64,000 nucleotides of DNA from Hibiscus mutabilis (taxonomy: Eukaryota > Streptophyta > Magnoliopsida > Malvales > Malvaceae), in assembly GCA_019671005.1 (NCBI GenBank), contig CM033711.1, positions 56,903,049 through 56,967,048 of the forward strand. Direction: 5' to 3'. The notes below the pieces were generated by a model that saw only the letters and a list, made by a program, of their open reading frames with translations, did no database searches and had not been told where the DNA came from. Position 1 is the first letter of the stretch, and each line of letters begins with the position of its first letter. The position numbers and the translations under genes are program-made. Of this stretch, positions 11,401 through 23,351 are shown piece after piece.

Positions 11401-11567
11401 GATTGTACCATTAGAAGACAAGAGCTATAATTTCTAAGTATGCTGAGAGATCATAGTAGTGTAGCGAGAAATATGTAAGGACTTGGAAGACTCAATAAAG
11501 GTTCATCATCTTCTATTGAGTAATAGATGCAAATTTTGAGGATGAAATTTTTTAAGGAGGGGAGAGT
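8448..11567 (+). other. Internal region of element H, no recognisable coding
   Basis: About 3.1 kb between primer site and polypurine tract. Short open frames occur on both strands (for example 8518-8709 and 10628-10858), but none shows gag, protease, RT or integrase motifs. The end (about 11520-11567) has the typical GAGGATGAAATTT phrase and polypurine tract TTTAAGGAGGGGAGAGT of Tekay-like elements. The region is either non-coding by design (LARD-like) or has decayed beyond recognition by eye. Confidence 0.6.
8453..8470 (+). other. Primer-binding site of element H (tRNA-iMet type)
   Basis: TGGTATCAGAACTTAGGT lies five bases after the LTR end. It resembles the complement of the plant initiator tRNA-Met 3' end (TGGTATCAGAGCCAGG) with a few changes. 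Confidence 0.75.
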
Positions 11568-14311
11568 TGTAACGGCTTGAATTTCAGATATTTGAGTTGG
11601 ATCTCATATTCGGGTTACATAACTAAGTCTAAGGATTTAATTTAAAAGGATGAGAAAATTAAAGTTCAAGTTGATGATTTGAGGTCTAGTCCCTAAAGAA
11701 AATGAAGTTATGGGTTTACAAGAAAATAAGGGGTAAGAGGTGGGATTATAAAAAAAATTACCCAATATTATTTTGAGAGGGAAAATAAATGGAGTTTGGC
11801 TACAAAAAAGGGGGAAATATCGCAAACATTTTCTCCCATTTACTCTTTTCTTTCTTCCTTTTCCCCCTCTCCCCTTGGGTTTTTCCCTGATCTACGACCA
11901 TTAAAGTTGTCCTGTGTTACACTACCACCACCATCGTGCTCCCCTCGACGTTTGGAGTCGACCGGTACCAGCGGCGTTGCTAACGGAGCTGGCATGAAAG
12001 GAGTGAAGAGAGAGAAGTTTTGGGATGTTGAAAATGGTTAGTTCTGGCAGGGAAATTGAGAAACCAAGCTCACTGGCGTGCTCCCCGGTGTCGAGCCAAT
12101 GGATTTGGAGCTCATTGCCACTTTCTGACCACTAGAGGGCACCCCATGCACCGCCACTGAGGGTGGGTGTGCGTTTGCTCAGGCAGGTGCACACTACTTT
12201 GGTGCACCGTGTCACACTAAAACTAGTTGGGGTGGGTGCATGTGCACTCAGCCGCACCGAATAACGCCCCGCAGTTGCACTGCTCTACTATTCATCGCGC
12301 TGCACATGATCATTTGATTGTTGACCAGCCTTTGACCGCATTGATCAACTATTTACTGGCGTTGACTTTTTTTGGTAGACCCTACCTAGGGGTTTTTCGA
12401 CGTTCTAAGTCTGTTAGCTTAGTTCGATTTGCCAAATTCAAACCTAGTAAGCTATTTTTACGCATTTAACCTTGTGAATTAGTTAGTGAATGCAAAAAAA
12501 TTAATGCATATTGTGTTCGTATTTATTTGAGGAATATTTGAGATCAAGTCAAGTGGAGTAATAGGGAAGCTCATGTGAGGATTTATTGCTAGTTCTTGAG
12601 GTTAGTACTCCTCGAACTCTGAAATACTTCATGAGCATCATAAGTATAATTGCCTTGCTTGTTAGCGTTTGCAAAATTGGTAGATGAAAATAAGCATGTT
12701 TGATAATATTCAAGACTCGTATGATCTTTAGAGACCGTGTAGGGTCATTTTAATATTCGTATAATTATCTTATTTGTGGAATTACATGTTGTGTTTGCTT
12801 GAGTGCTTGAGATAAGAAATTTCCATGTTCAATGGAAATTATATTTAATGGACTGATAATTGGTAATATTTGAATAAATGATCATAAAGTCAATAATTGA
12901 TATTAAATAATTAAAAGCGTCAAGAAACAAACCTTAATGACTTTCATAAGCTTTAGGGATCGAATATAGCCTCATAACTTTGTAGTTCGCTAATATGGTT
13001 TAAGCTCGTGATTATGGTATCTATGCGGGCTTTAATTGTACTGGTATACTATTCAACGTCATACTGGTATGGGTTGACCTATTTTGGTACTCTAGAAATT
13101 TGAAATTTCCAATAAGCAATTTTAATATCAGTACACGTGTGAGTACCGATCCCCGAAGATACCGTACCGATACTCGTGATTGAGTGATGGTACCTGATAC
13201 GCTAAATAATCTATAAATGCAAATTAAAGAGGGAAATTTATGTGTACAATTTATAATTGATTTATGCCTTAACAAATGAGATAACATGGAGTAATGGAGA
13301 CAATAAATGAGATTAATTATAAACTCCTCCATAATGTATTAACAAATCAGTAATATAAACTAAAATGATGTGTTGGCGATTAGCAACATTAGGGAGATCC
13401 TTGGGATCACATTGCTTGTAAGTCGGGTAGGCATTTGTTTGGTTGAGTCAGTGATTGATGGGATCCAAATACCTAGTGAGAGAGTGTTGCTACACCGTGG
13501 TTAGAGATACCAAATGAAGGTTACCGATGTTGTGTGACCTGGGCCTTATTCGAAGATACTCAATGGGGGATTCCAAGTATGAGTGTATGTTTGGATGCTA
13601 TGTGATCCAGTCTCACCCATAGTGTATGTTTCGATGCTGCGTGGCTCGGCCTCACCCATAGAGTGTATCATCCCAATGATGTGTGACCTGGGCCTCACTC
13701 AAGTGTTGTTGTATGGTATGTGTTCTAGCCAAATGATATGTTGAGATCTTGGGTATGGTTGGGCCTTGTGTGCCACATATGATGATTGTTATGACGTTAG
13801 CATGTGTTTCTGCCACTAGTGGTAGCTCCACGTATGTATTATCTCTCATTATTTCTCGTACTAACTTGCATGTTTATATTTATGATTAGAATGAAGTATA
13901 GTAAAGTATATGTGTTCCAATGTGCTTTGTAAGCTCAATGCTCGGAATTGTTGTTTCCCTGCGTAGGTTGATCGTTGGATTACGGGATTGAGAAGCACCA
14001 TCAGTACGAGATTCCAGCAGTGGTGATTTCTAGAATATAGTCATTGTGTTTAGTAGGCGGTGTATGCATAGAACCTTACATGGTCGAGTCTATAACTCTT
14101 ATTTTGGAATTGTATTTATCAAGTCGTTTATTCAACTATTTTAAATTAATTTGTGCTCCTTTGTAACGATTTAATCACTTATATATTTTCAATTGTTGGA
14201 TTTAGAAGTTTTTATAAAATATTTTATATTGGGATAAACCAAGTTGAGAAATTTTATGGTAACAGTTTGAGCTTAAGGCTCAAATCTGACATCCGGGTTT
14301 AGGGTGTTACA
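11568..14311 (+). repeat. 3' LTR of element H
   Basis: The 2744-bp LTR runs from TGTAACGGC after the polypurine tract to GGGTGTTACA. A TATA-like TTATAAAAA sits near 11746. The middle has a C/T-rich leader-like patch (11820-11960). Copies of a GTACCGATAC-like motif occur around 13130-13200. No coding sequence is supported. Confidence 0.8.
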
Positions 14312-14740
14312 GATTAGCTTCCCCTAAATTGTCGGTGCTTCTGTCAGCTCATTCAATACCGCATCTAGTTGCAATTTCGATAAGTTATATTGCTCAAACC
14401 AAAATTTTTGTTGGTGGCTTTGGGATCATAAGAAACTTGTTTTCCCCTCATAGTCATGACTTTTGGCCCTACTTGAGTGAGATGAGCATAGAACTCTCGT
14501 ACTAGATTTGGAATTAATATATATGGATGGTCGACAAAATATTCCTATCCATGTCTATTGACAGGATAGTCAATATAATCAGATCCTAACAGGTGTAAAG
14601 CATCCAAAAAAGGAAAGCCCTTATTCCAAATTGAAATCACGTTTCACAAATAGATTGTCGTGCCTTTCTTGGACTTCAGTAATTACAAATCTCAATTGGA
14701 ACTCAGTAGATGTAGAAAAAGAAGAATCAATGTTGGACAT
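14312..14740 (-). pseudogene. N-terminal fragment of Athila env-like ORF (E')
   Basis: The minus-strand reading starts at ATG 14740 and shows the family pattern: a serine-rich start, VKRDFNLE, and, after stops and a frame change, VREFYAHLTQVGPKV and GKQVSYDPKATNK. These match the N-terminal block of the env-like ORFs in A, B and E. A stop interrupts it after about 39 codons. The rest is cut off by element H. It is non-functional. Confidence 0.75.
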
Positions 14741-15215
14741 AATTGTGATGTATTTTTTAAATATGGAATAATCCAGTTCTTTTCAATAATAAGTTTACCC
14801 ATATACTTAAAGAAAATTTATGAGATAAGAGAAAGAGTTCAAAGTTAAAATTGTTTTGTATTTATAGGGTAGAAAGTGGAGAAAATAGTTGAACCAATCA
14901 GACGATGTATTTCTTCTACTGGAACATTTCAACGGTTGGATTCTAACGATAAGAAAAATAATTACAACTGTTACTTTTCACTTCGTTTTACCATTGATTC
15001 TATTAGATTCACCCTTTCACCTTTCTTTCATGTAAATGTTGGTACATCAAAAATAATGTACAGATACCATCAAGCACAAAAATAATCCTATAGAACACTA
15101 AAAATACTAGTGCACAAAACCAAAAACTAATCCTAAAACTTCATTGAAAGCGGTAAAAGTTATTAAGATATTAGATCAGGATGGGACGTTATCTCAGCGA
15201 AGCATCTTATTACAA
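14741..15215 (-). other. env leader of E' joined to truncated gag
   Basis: Non-coding AT-rich sequence containing the TATA-like site above. Its right part joins the broken end of gag near 15216-15180. The junction is where pol was lost. No ORF is supported. Confidence 0.5.
14853..14868 (-). promoter_or_regulatory. Candidate TATA box upstream of env-like ORF (E')
   Basis: On the minus strand the bases read CCTATAAATACAAAAC, about 115-130 bases before the ATG at 14740. Comparable TATA-like sites precede the env-like ORFs of A and B. This is inference; no transcript is known. Confidence 0.35.
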
Positions 15216-15969
15216 TCAGGACCTTCGCCCACTTTGAGAAATCCTTTCAATAATATCAAGAGCTTCAGCATAGCTCTTGCCAAGTAGAGTTCCATTAATA
15301 AAGGCATCAACAGCTGTCCTTGATTTCATATTCATCCCTTTGTAAAAAAATTTCCATATGGGTCCATGGCGAATAGCCATATAGAGGGCACTTTCTAAGA
15401 AAACCCTTGTATCGTTCCCATGCATCATAGAGATTAACGTCATCCTATTGCCTAAAATAAGTGATATCACTTCTGAGTTTAGCATTTAATGTTGGTGAAC
15501 TAAAGTAGAAACTTCTGGGCAGGGTCTTTCCATATCGACACAGAACCTGAATGGAGAGAACTGAGCCAATTCATGGCTCTGTCTTTGAGAGAATAAGGGA
15601 ACAACTTCATTGAAGTAACTCTTTTGGAACCCCTTGTTGTATGAATAAATCACACAACTCGATAATAAATGTCAAATGAAAATGAGGGTTCTCTTGATGT
15701 GTCCTACAATACTACCCCATATATATTAGCATTTGGAACATAACATGTTTAAGTTCAAAATATTCAACATTGATAGTGGGCCGAAAAATACATGAACTCA
15801 GACCCTCTAGTGTTGGTATAATATGATCTCTGAAAGACCTATCTATATTGTTTACAACATGATTGGTGTTCTCATTGCTTGCATGACATGTCGCATTAAC
15901 TTTTTGATGGTGTGGTGGTGGCGGTGGTTCATGAGCTGGGTTGTTATCTTCATTACCATGATCAGCCAT
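15216..15969 (-). pseudogene. Athila gag fragment (E')
   Basis: The minus-strand reading starts at ATG 15969 (MADHGNEDN...) and contains Athila gag landmarks in three frames: FELKHVMFQML near the N-terminus, a middle block equivalent to FPYSLKDRAMNWLSSLHSGS, and IWKFFYKGMNMKSRTAVDA followed by SYAEALDIIERIS. Gag forms the particle that packages element RNA. Frame changes between 15712 and 15485 and the loss of everything after 15216, including the zinc knuckle, make it a pseudogene. Confidence 0.8.
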
Positions 15970-16130
15970 AGTTCGTTGTACTTCTCGCCAGTTTCTCCAA
16001 AAAGAATTTTTCTAGCCTCGTTGTGCTAGAAAATATCTCCTAGATTGCTTCGAGTTAAACGCATAAAAACAAAAAAAAACTAGTAAAATACCCTAAAATA
16101 GACACAATAACAACTAAAACTACTTAGACA

Positions 16131-16149
16131 ATCCCTAGAAACAACGCCA
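16131..16149 (-). other. Primer-binding site of E' (tRNA-Asp type, degenerate)
   Basis: The plus-strand bases ATCCCTAGAAACAACGCCA differ at five of 19 positions from the tRNA-Asp-like site of element B (63157-63175). Four of the five are C-to-T or G-to-A transitions, as expected from decay of methylated DNA. It lies ten bases from the LTR edge at 16159. Confidence 0.7.
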
Positions 16150-16447
16150 AAAACTTAATGTCTTTCGTACCTACATGTAAAAGTGTAGTCATACACTATC
16201 GACACAAGTAATAAAGTGGACACACAGAAGGTTTGTGTGTGCCGGGTTGTCAAATCCCATGAGAAATGGTGTAATGTTAGCTGCTATTGAGAGTAAATAG
16301 ATTAAACAATTTGAAGAGTGGGTCAGGAATGCATGTAGGGGGGATCTTGGAACTTCTGGTTGCAACCAACGAGTTGTGATCAAAACATATATCTAAGCCA
16401 AGCGTAGCACTCATCAGGAAGTTTATCTCTTTGCCACAATACGAGAT

Positions 16448-19400
16448 TGTAACGCCCTAATTTTAGGACTAGTGAATTTTAGGCTGAGTAGACGATCTGA
16501 TGGGATGAGATTAGAGATTCGAGTCGAATTCGGGATTAAAGTCAGATTAAATATTTTTTAGTGATAAAATATTTTGGAAAAATATATAAAAATCATTATT
16601 TAATAAATGGATATTTTTGGTAAAGTCAATTTTGAAAAAAGGAATTTGGAAATGGGCCATTTTGGCTAGTGACCAAAATGTAAAGAATGAAACTACTTTT
16701 TGTGACTATTTTGCAAAAGAGTCAAAACTTAGAATCTTTAAGGAGCTATTTGCCCAAAGTCTAATATCAGATTTTTCTTCTTAATTGGCTATTTTAAAAA
16801 GGTTTTGGAAAATATAAATAGAGATTAGGAATTAATTTCATAATTAATTCCTAAGCAAACTTTACGTAACTACCTTTACTCTTAAAGATTTTCTCTCAAA
16901 TTCTATTTAGCCAAACACTTTTATCTTCTTCAAAATCTTCAGGCAACTTCTTTATTTCATCAATCTTTTGGTTTCAAATGAGTTCTTAATTGGTTCCTAT
17001 CAAAACCTTATTGTTTTAATCTTGTTTTCTCATATAATCAATCCAATTAAGGGGGAAAGTCAACATTAGAGGTGAGCTTCGTCCTTCTCCTCTAATATAT
17101 GTTTCTTTACTAAAATTCCCAAGTTATTGATCCTTTAGAAATGTTTTCTATTGACTTTTAAAAGATTTGATTATGGAAATTGGTTAAATCAATGTTTAAT
17201 TGATGAGATTATATAATTTCTGAATTGGATCTATTTTGTTGAGTTCTTGATTGATTTTAATCATGATTTTGGTGTTTCATAATTTTAATAAGATGGATTT
17301 AACATTGGAATCCCATTTTAGATGAATCTCTAATTTTATAGGTTGTTAGTTATGGATTTTTGAGGAGTTGTGGAGGTTTAATGTATGCTGGAGGTATAAG
17401 GATGGTAATAAATTGTCTTGGATGATAATTGAGGTTAATTGATGGATTAAACCTTTAGTTTTTTGGCTGGGTTAAGTTTGAAAGATGTTTGATGTTGATT
17501 TCGGTTGTTTTGGAGAGGTTTCGGCTAAAGTTTAAAGTGGATTGTTGTTGAATTGTTGTGGCTACTTTATGAATGCATTTTGATGCATTGAATCCCCTAT
17601 TTTTGTGTGGTAAAATCAGGGAAGGGTGATCCTCAAGCTTGTAGTGTCGTTTCGGAAGCTTTAGAGTAGTAGTTCGCATTAGCGAACGAGGCTTGGCATT
17701 GTTGATGATTGAGAACATGGATTTTAAGTTTGAAATGATTTAAAGGTTATATTGGGAGTTTAAATTGAGCTTGAAACGCTGGTTTAAACTCGGAAGTAAG
17801 TATGGCGATAATTGTCTCTCAGTTGTGCTTTAATGAAATTGATTTTATGGACTTGATTTTAGTTACATGGTACCTACTATTTAAGCATGATTTTAAGTAT
17901 GTTTTATACTATTTTTGATCATGTAATGATGATGGATGCATTTGGCAATTGATCCATGTTAGTATGTGGAATACTTGTGAAATCATGCTTTAATGCATTG
18001 GAGAATGGTTTTGATGTTGCATATAAAAAAATGAGGTACATGGTTAATAATGAATTATATTGGCAAGTGATATGGTTTAAAATGTTATCAGATATAGTTG
18101 GCCGGCCATAGGATTGATAGTGCACTATAAAGAGCCACCTTGGGTGTTGAGCGGTTTATGTGTACCGAATACTCCACCATGAATACCCTAATGGTTGAGG
18201 GGTTATATGGTATCGAAAACTCCCATTAGTGGATTATGCGTCTAATAGATTAGATGGGTTGAGATAGTACCCGGTTGTAAGCGTACCATAATTTCAGTTG
18301 AGATGGCTTGACGTGTTGAGAGGACACTTGTTCAATCCGTGTATCCGATGTAATATTTTGGAAAGTGGAACTTGGTTTATGATCCCTTGAAAGCCAATAT
18401 AATTGTTTATGTATCATGTTGATGGATGTTGATGTATAATGTTGGTTTATACATGTTTACTCTTTAAGCTTTGTATATGGACTGTTATGCATAGGAAGTA
18501 TTAAATTGATGGTTAGCAAATGGGATTTGTTGTTGATCCATGATGCGTGTTGCATATGGTTTAATATGTTGGTTTTTGAAAGTTTTAAGTGCATGGTTTT
18601 GAAGGCATGATGTTTTATAAGATGATTGAAATGGTGATTTCAATGTGGTTTTGAAGGCGTGTCGTTTGAGCATTCCTCTCTAAGCCTTGTGTACTTATTC
18701 TCTTTTTGTCTATCAATGTGAAGAATTAGAGTTTGGAGGCAACAAGCGAGCAAAGGAAATCGAAGGGCTTTGGCAATTTGAAAGTATGATTTCAATTTAG
18801 ACTAGTAGAAATAAAGGCAATGGAGTTTATTGTTGTTTTGGGAGGGTTTTTGCTAAACTCCATCTTTAAGGAAGTTTGCTATGCTGTTTTGGAGTTGAAA
18901 ATGGCTTTATATGTCTAGTTAATGCTTTGTATTTGTGTTTCATTCTTTTAATGGTTTTTTTCTTGGAAGCATGCCTTTAGACTTTCAATTGAAGTGTGAT
19001 GCCATGTTATGATCTTGTTTCTGTGATGTTTTGATGTGGTTTGATCTTGAGAGTATTTGTGTATATGATTAAGCCATGTTAGAATGTGTTCGAATCCATG
19101 AAAGTATGAAAAACAAACAAAAGTAGACATTTCAGGTCTAGGTATTTCAGTATGCGTAATAATGTACTGATACGTGTAGGCTTAATCTGAGCCTGGGTTT
19201 CGGTACGCATGTTGGTGTTCCGATACGAGCCCTTGATTTTAGGTATGGTGTATCAGTACGGTTTTGAGCTATTGGAATCTAGATTTGAGAAATGTAAAAA
19301 TGTACTGACACACTTGCTCGTATACCGATACAAGCGATTGTTATTTCAGTTAATGTGCTATTTGGAAGTTTTTGATTCTTCCGTTTTGGTCCCTGAATGT

Positions 19401-19762
19401 TATGTATGAAATTGTATGAGTTTGGATCATTGTTTTGAGCTGAAATTTGAAAAGCAAGCATGTAACCTGACTAATTGAGGATTGGTAAATTTTAATTTAA
19501 AAAGGTCCCTATAATTTTCTAGAATTGCAATTTGGTCCCTAAATTGCAATTGCACGCAATTGGATGTCGATTAGACGCCCGATTGAGTTAAGCTTACACC
19601 CGCTGCCAGTATGCACACCATAGGTTATAACGTTACATCTAGATAATGTAAAAAGAAAAAACTGGATGTAATTCGAGTTAAATCTTTATAGGTTTGTTTC
19701 GGCAAACCCAATATAGCTCGCTCGGTTCGGTCTTGTGTCTAGACTAGGTCAAGGGAGTTACA
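16448..19762 (+). repeat. 5' LTR of element F
   Basis: The 3315-bp LTR runs from TGTAACGCCC to GGGAGTTACA and is matched along its length by 33976-37258. It contains a TATA box at 16813. A zone at 19140-19340 is rich in degenerate GTACCGATAC/GTATCGATAC motifs. No coding potential is convincing. Confidence 0.92.
16813..16820 (+). promoter_or_regulatory. Candidate TATA box of F LTR
   Basis: TATAAATA occurs about 365 bases into the 5' LTR. The same motif in the same context is present in the 3' LTR near 34336. Downstream is a C/T-rich leader. This is a plausible RNA polymerase II start region. Confidence 0.5.
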
Positions 19763-19767
19763 TTTGG

Positions 19768-19785
19768 TGGTATCAAAGTTAGGTT
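19768..19785 (+). other. Primer-binding site of F (tRNA-iMet type)
   Basis: TGGTATCAAAGTTAGGTT lies five bases after the LTR end and resembles the complement of plant initiator tRNA-Met 3' end with three changes. The perfect version is seen in element G. Confidence 0.85.
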
Positions 19786-20914
19786 TGCGATAATTGGGAT
19801 GATGTTATTGGTTGATATATGTTGTTTGTTATGCACGTTAGTTGTTATATGCCATGTTGGGGTATGCTTTGGGCACACATGCCTTCTTAGTACAGTCGGA
19901 AATGTTGGGGTATGCTTTGGGCACACATTGCCTTTGAAATAGTGTTATGTTATGACTGAGGAGAGAATTGAGAGCTAGCACGAATGTTGTTTCCATTGGG
20001 CAAGGGGTCGAGGAGAATGTTATATCTCATGGGGGGTTTTCCACCCTAGAGCAAGTACCACCCGCGCTAGATGGGCTAGTGTTGGTGATATGGTGCCTTT
20101 AACTCAGGCGATGACCAGAGCTTTTCAAGCTGTCATTGTTGGAGTGCAAGTGCCTGCACCAGTTGTTCTGCAAACGGGTTGTTGTTGGAATGCTTATGTA
20201 GTTTGGGAGGCGTTGAGTTCAGAGGGTTGGCACCCGAGGCATCTAAGCGATGGGTGGCCAGTACTATCCTAATTTTAGAGTAAATGGGGTGTAACGATAC
20301 TCGTAAGCTAGGATACGTTGTATCCCTATTGCAAAGAGATATGTATAGTTGGTGGACTACCATGACCGCGGGCATGAAACCCAATGATATGACCTGGAAG
20401 TTCTTTCGAACTGTCTTTAAGAAGAAGTATCTGGAAGTTAGATACTCAGATGAAAAGAAGTGCGAGTGTATGGCCTTGGTTCAGGGGAGTATGTCTGTGG
20501 CTGAGTATGAGGTACAGTTTGTTTGGTTGAGATAGTATGCTCCTAAATTAGTACCAGGTGAGAGGCATCACTATGATCGATTTTGTAACAGATTGGTACA
20601 GGATGTTAAGACCTATTATTGGATTTTGACTACATCAATTTTGACGTGTTGGTAACATGGGTGAAGGATATTGAGCAGAACTAGGGTTAATCAGTTCGTG
20701 TGGGAGGTTCTGGCTCTGGTAAGAGAGTTCGGAATCTGGTTTCAATGGTGGTCAGTTTGAGAAGCATCATGATAAAAGGTATCACTTTGAGTTGAGGTAA
20801 AGTAGATGTAGTGTTGGGCAAGGATTGCAGGGTCAGGGTACCTAGGCTAGATTAGCACATAATACCTATTGGGTTTGTGGATCGCGTGATTACATGAGGT
20901 AAGACTGTCTATGA
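19786..20914 (+). pseudogene. gag of element F (broken)
   Basis: After a leader, readings in several frames match the gag of element G: LTQAMTRAFQAVIVGVQ (from 20099), CNDTRKLGYVVSLLQRD and FFRTVFKKKYLEVRYS, then SVAEYEVQF. This is the retrotransposon gag domain of the capsid. The zinc-knuckle remnant near 20870-20915 reads YWVCGSRDYMR with a stop, so the first Cys and the His of the motif are lost. Stops near 20268 and 20533 and frame changes break it. Gag would package the RNA and recruit pol. Confidence 0.8.
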
Positions 20915-23351
20915 TTGGCTTGTGAGGGACAGGCTCCGATGCTTGTCATTGCTAATTTTTGTTTGAGTATGGGTCGAGCAAATGTCTCAGAAGTGTTAGA
21001 TGTGGGTACGCAAGTAACTAGTTCTTTCAGGGAAACGGTTGTTGTGAGAAGGTTGTATAGGAGATGTCCTTTGACGGTTCAAGGTCATGTGTTTGCAACT
21101 GATTTGATGGAGTTGTAATTTTATGGTTTTGATGTAATCCTGCGCATAGATTGATTGACTGAGCATAGGGTTGTGATTGATTTTGAAACTAAGCGAGTTT
21201 CTTTGAAACTGACTGACGATTACGAGGTGGTAATTGTGGGTGTGAACGCAAAGTTCTTGTCCAATGTTGTTTCAGCTTTGGAAGCGAGTCATTTGATGGA
21301 TTATGCTTGTTAGGCATTCTTAGCCTATATTATGAATCTGGGAAAAAAAGGAGGTACGTGTTCAGGACATACTTATGATATGTGAGTTTTTGAGTTTTTT
21401 TCTAGAGGGGTTACCGGGTTTGTCACCAAAAAGAGAGGTTGAGTTTGGCATTAAGTTGTATGTGAATACAGCTCCAGTGTCTATTGCTCATTATCGCATG
21501 GCACCGAAGGAATTGAAAGAGCTAAAGACACAACTTCTGGAGTTCCTTGATCGAGGGTTTATTGGGCCTAGTGTTTCACCTTTTGGGTGCACTAATGTTG
21601 TTTGTGAAAAAGAAGGATGGCACGATGCGAACATGCATTGATTATCGACAACTGAACAAGTTGACGATTAAGAATAAGTATCCCTTACCGTGGATTGATG
21701 ATCTATTTGATTAGTTAAGAGGTGATTCGGTGTTTTCTAAGATTGATTTGAGGTCCAGGTGTTATCAATTGAAGGTGAATGATGTGGATGTGCCTAAGAC
21801 TACTTTTCGTATGAGGTACGAGAATTATCAGTTCTTGGTGATGCCGTTTGGTTTGACCAAGCACCGTATGCATTCATGGATATGATAAACCGGGTATTCC
21901 ATAAGCTTTTGGACCAATTTGTGGTTGTGTTTATTGATGATATTCTTGTGTACTCTCATACCGAGGAGGATCATGATAGACACTTACGGATCATGCTTCA
22001 AGCTTTGTTGGATAATCAATTGTATGCCAAGTTGAGCAAGGGTGATTTTTGGGTTTGGGAGGTTGTTTTCCTTGGGCATGTTGTATCGGCCAAAGGAATT
22101 CGGGTTGATCCACACAAGATTGAGACGGTGATGGGTTGGAAGTAGCCTAAGTCTATGTAGGAGTTTCGTAGTTTTCTTGGGTTGGCTGGTTATTATCGTA
22201 GGTTTATAGATGGTTTTTCAAGGATTGCTGCTCCTTTGACCAAGTTGTTGCAAAAGGACGTTCGTTTTGAGTGGACGGAGGATAGACAGCGAGCTTTCGA
22301 AAAGTTAAAGGAGGCTTTGATGCAAGCTCCTATCTTGATTCAACCTGAGTTAGGTAAGGAGTTTGTTGTTTATAGTGATGCATCATACATGGATTTGGGT
22401 TGCGTGTTGATGCAATGAGGAAAAGTTGTGACTTATGTGTCTAGACAGTTGAAGGTGCATCAGCGAAATTATCCTACCCATGATCTTGAGCTTGCTGCGG
22501 TGGTGTTTGTGTTGAAGATTTGGAGGCACTATCTCTATGGAGAGAAGTGTGTTGTGTACACGGATTATAAGAGTTTGAAATATTTGATGACGCAAAAGGA
22601 TTTGAATCTTAGGCAACGAAAATGGTTGGAGTTGCTTAAAGATTATGATTTGACAATCAAGTACCATCCAGGTAAGGCTAATGTTGTAGTCGATGCCTTG
22701 AGTAGGAAAGTTGTGGTAGAGTTGAGGGCGATGTTTGCATGGTTAAGTGTGACAGGGGATGGAGGCTTGTTGGCCGAATTTCAAGTAAAGTCATCTTTGT
22801 CACGATTGATTAAGGAGAAGCAACCTTATGATGATGCGTTGGTATCGCATGTTAATGATATCATGGATGGAAATCCTATGGATTTTCTCTTTAATGATGA
22901 TGAGGTGTTGTGTTTTAAGGGTCGGATAGTGGTGCCTTGTGATGATGGGTTGAGGTGTACCATTTTAGCCGAGGCAGATACTAGTCATTTTTCTATGCAT
23001 CTCGGTAGTACTAAGATGTATCGAGGGTTGAAGGAAGAGTACTATTGTGTTGGTTTGAAGAAAGAAGTGGCTGATTTTGTTGCTAGATGCATGGTGTGTC
23101 AGCATGTTAAGGCTAAGCATAAGTTTCCTTCTGGGTTGTTGCAACTGATGAGGATACCAGAATGAAAGTGGGAGAGAATCATGATGGATTTTGTGTATGG
23201 ATTGTCGTTGACGCCAACTAAGAAGGATTCCATTTGGATGATTGTTGATCGGATTACGAAGAGTGCATATTTTGTGCCAGTGCATATGATGTATACCTTG
23301 GATAAGTTGGCAGATTTGTATATTACTGAGATTGTGCGGCTGCACAAGGTG
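20915..23351 (+). pseudogene. Protease-RT-RNase H-integrase of F, first part (broken)
   Basis: Domain order is protease C-terminal part (VTSSFRETVVVRR, FATDLMEL), RT (PKELKELKTQLLEFLDRGFIG, DYRQLNKLTIKNKYPLP, RMRYENYQFLVMPFGLT, active site FIDDILVYS near 21932), RNase H (VVYSDAS near 22370, YTDYKSLKYL), and integrase zinc region (HFSMHLGSTKMYRGL, CMVCQHVK) with catalytic-core start DFVYGLSLTP. The protease active-site part seems deleted. There is a frame change near 21590-21650, one base off near 21860, and stops at about 21712, 22144, 22157, 22417 and 23163. It is cut at 23351 by element G and resumes at 33062. Confidence 0.88.

Larger units (their letters stand above)
7288..14311 (+). mobile_element. 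LTR retrotransposon H, non-autonomous or heavily decayed, 5' end truncated
   Basis: Two similar segments, 7288-8447 and the 3' part of 11568-14311, end in the same phrase GGGTTTAGGGTGTTACA. The first is followed by a primer site resembling initiator tRNA-Met, and the second is preceded by a polypurine tract (AAGGAGGGGAGAG). This defines a plus-strand LTR element with a 5' LTR truncated at its left end and a complete 2744-bp 3' LTR. The 3.1-kb internal part shows no recognisable gag or pol. LTR ends and primer type resemble the Tekay-type elements F and G. GATTA at 14312-14316 would be one target copy; the other cannot be identified. Confidence 0.8.
14312..16158 (-). mobile_element. Athila remnant E' with gag and env start but no pol
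   Basis: On the minus strand this segment runs from a tRNA-Asp-like primer site (16131-16149) through a broken gag (15969-15216) directly into an env leader and the start of an env-like ORF (14740-14312). About 5 kb of pol expected between them is missing. Element H interrupts it on the left. Its 5' LTR (16159-16447, continuing at 37264-38619) is simultaneously the 3' LTR of Athila E. Confidence 0.75.
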
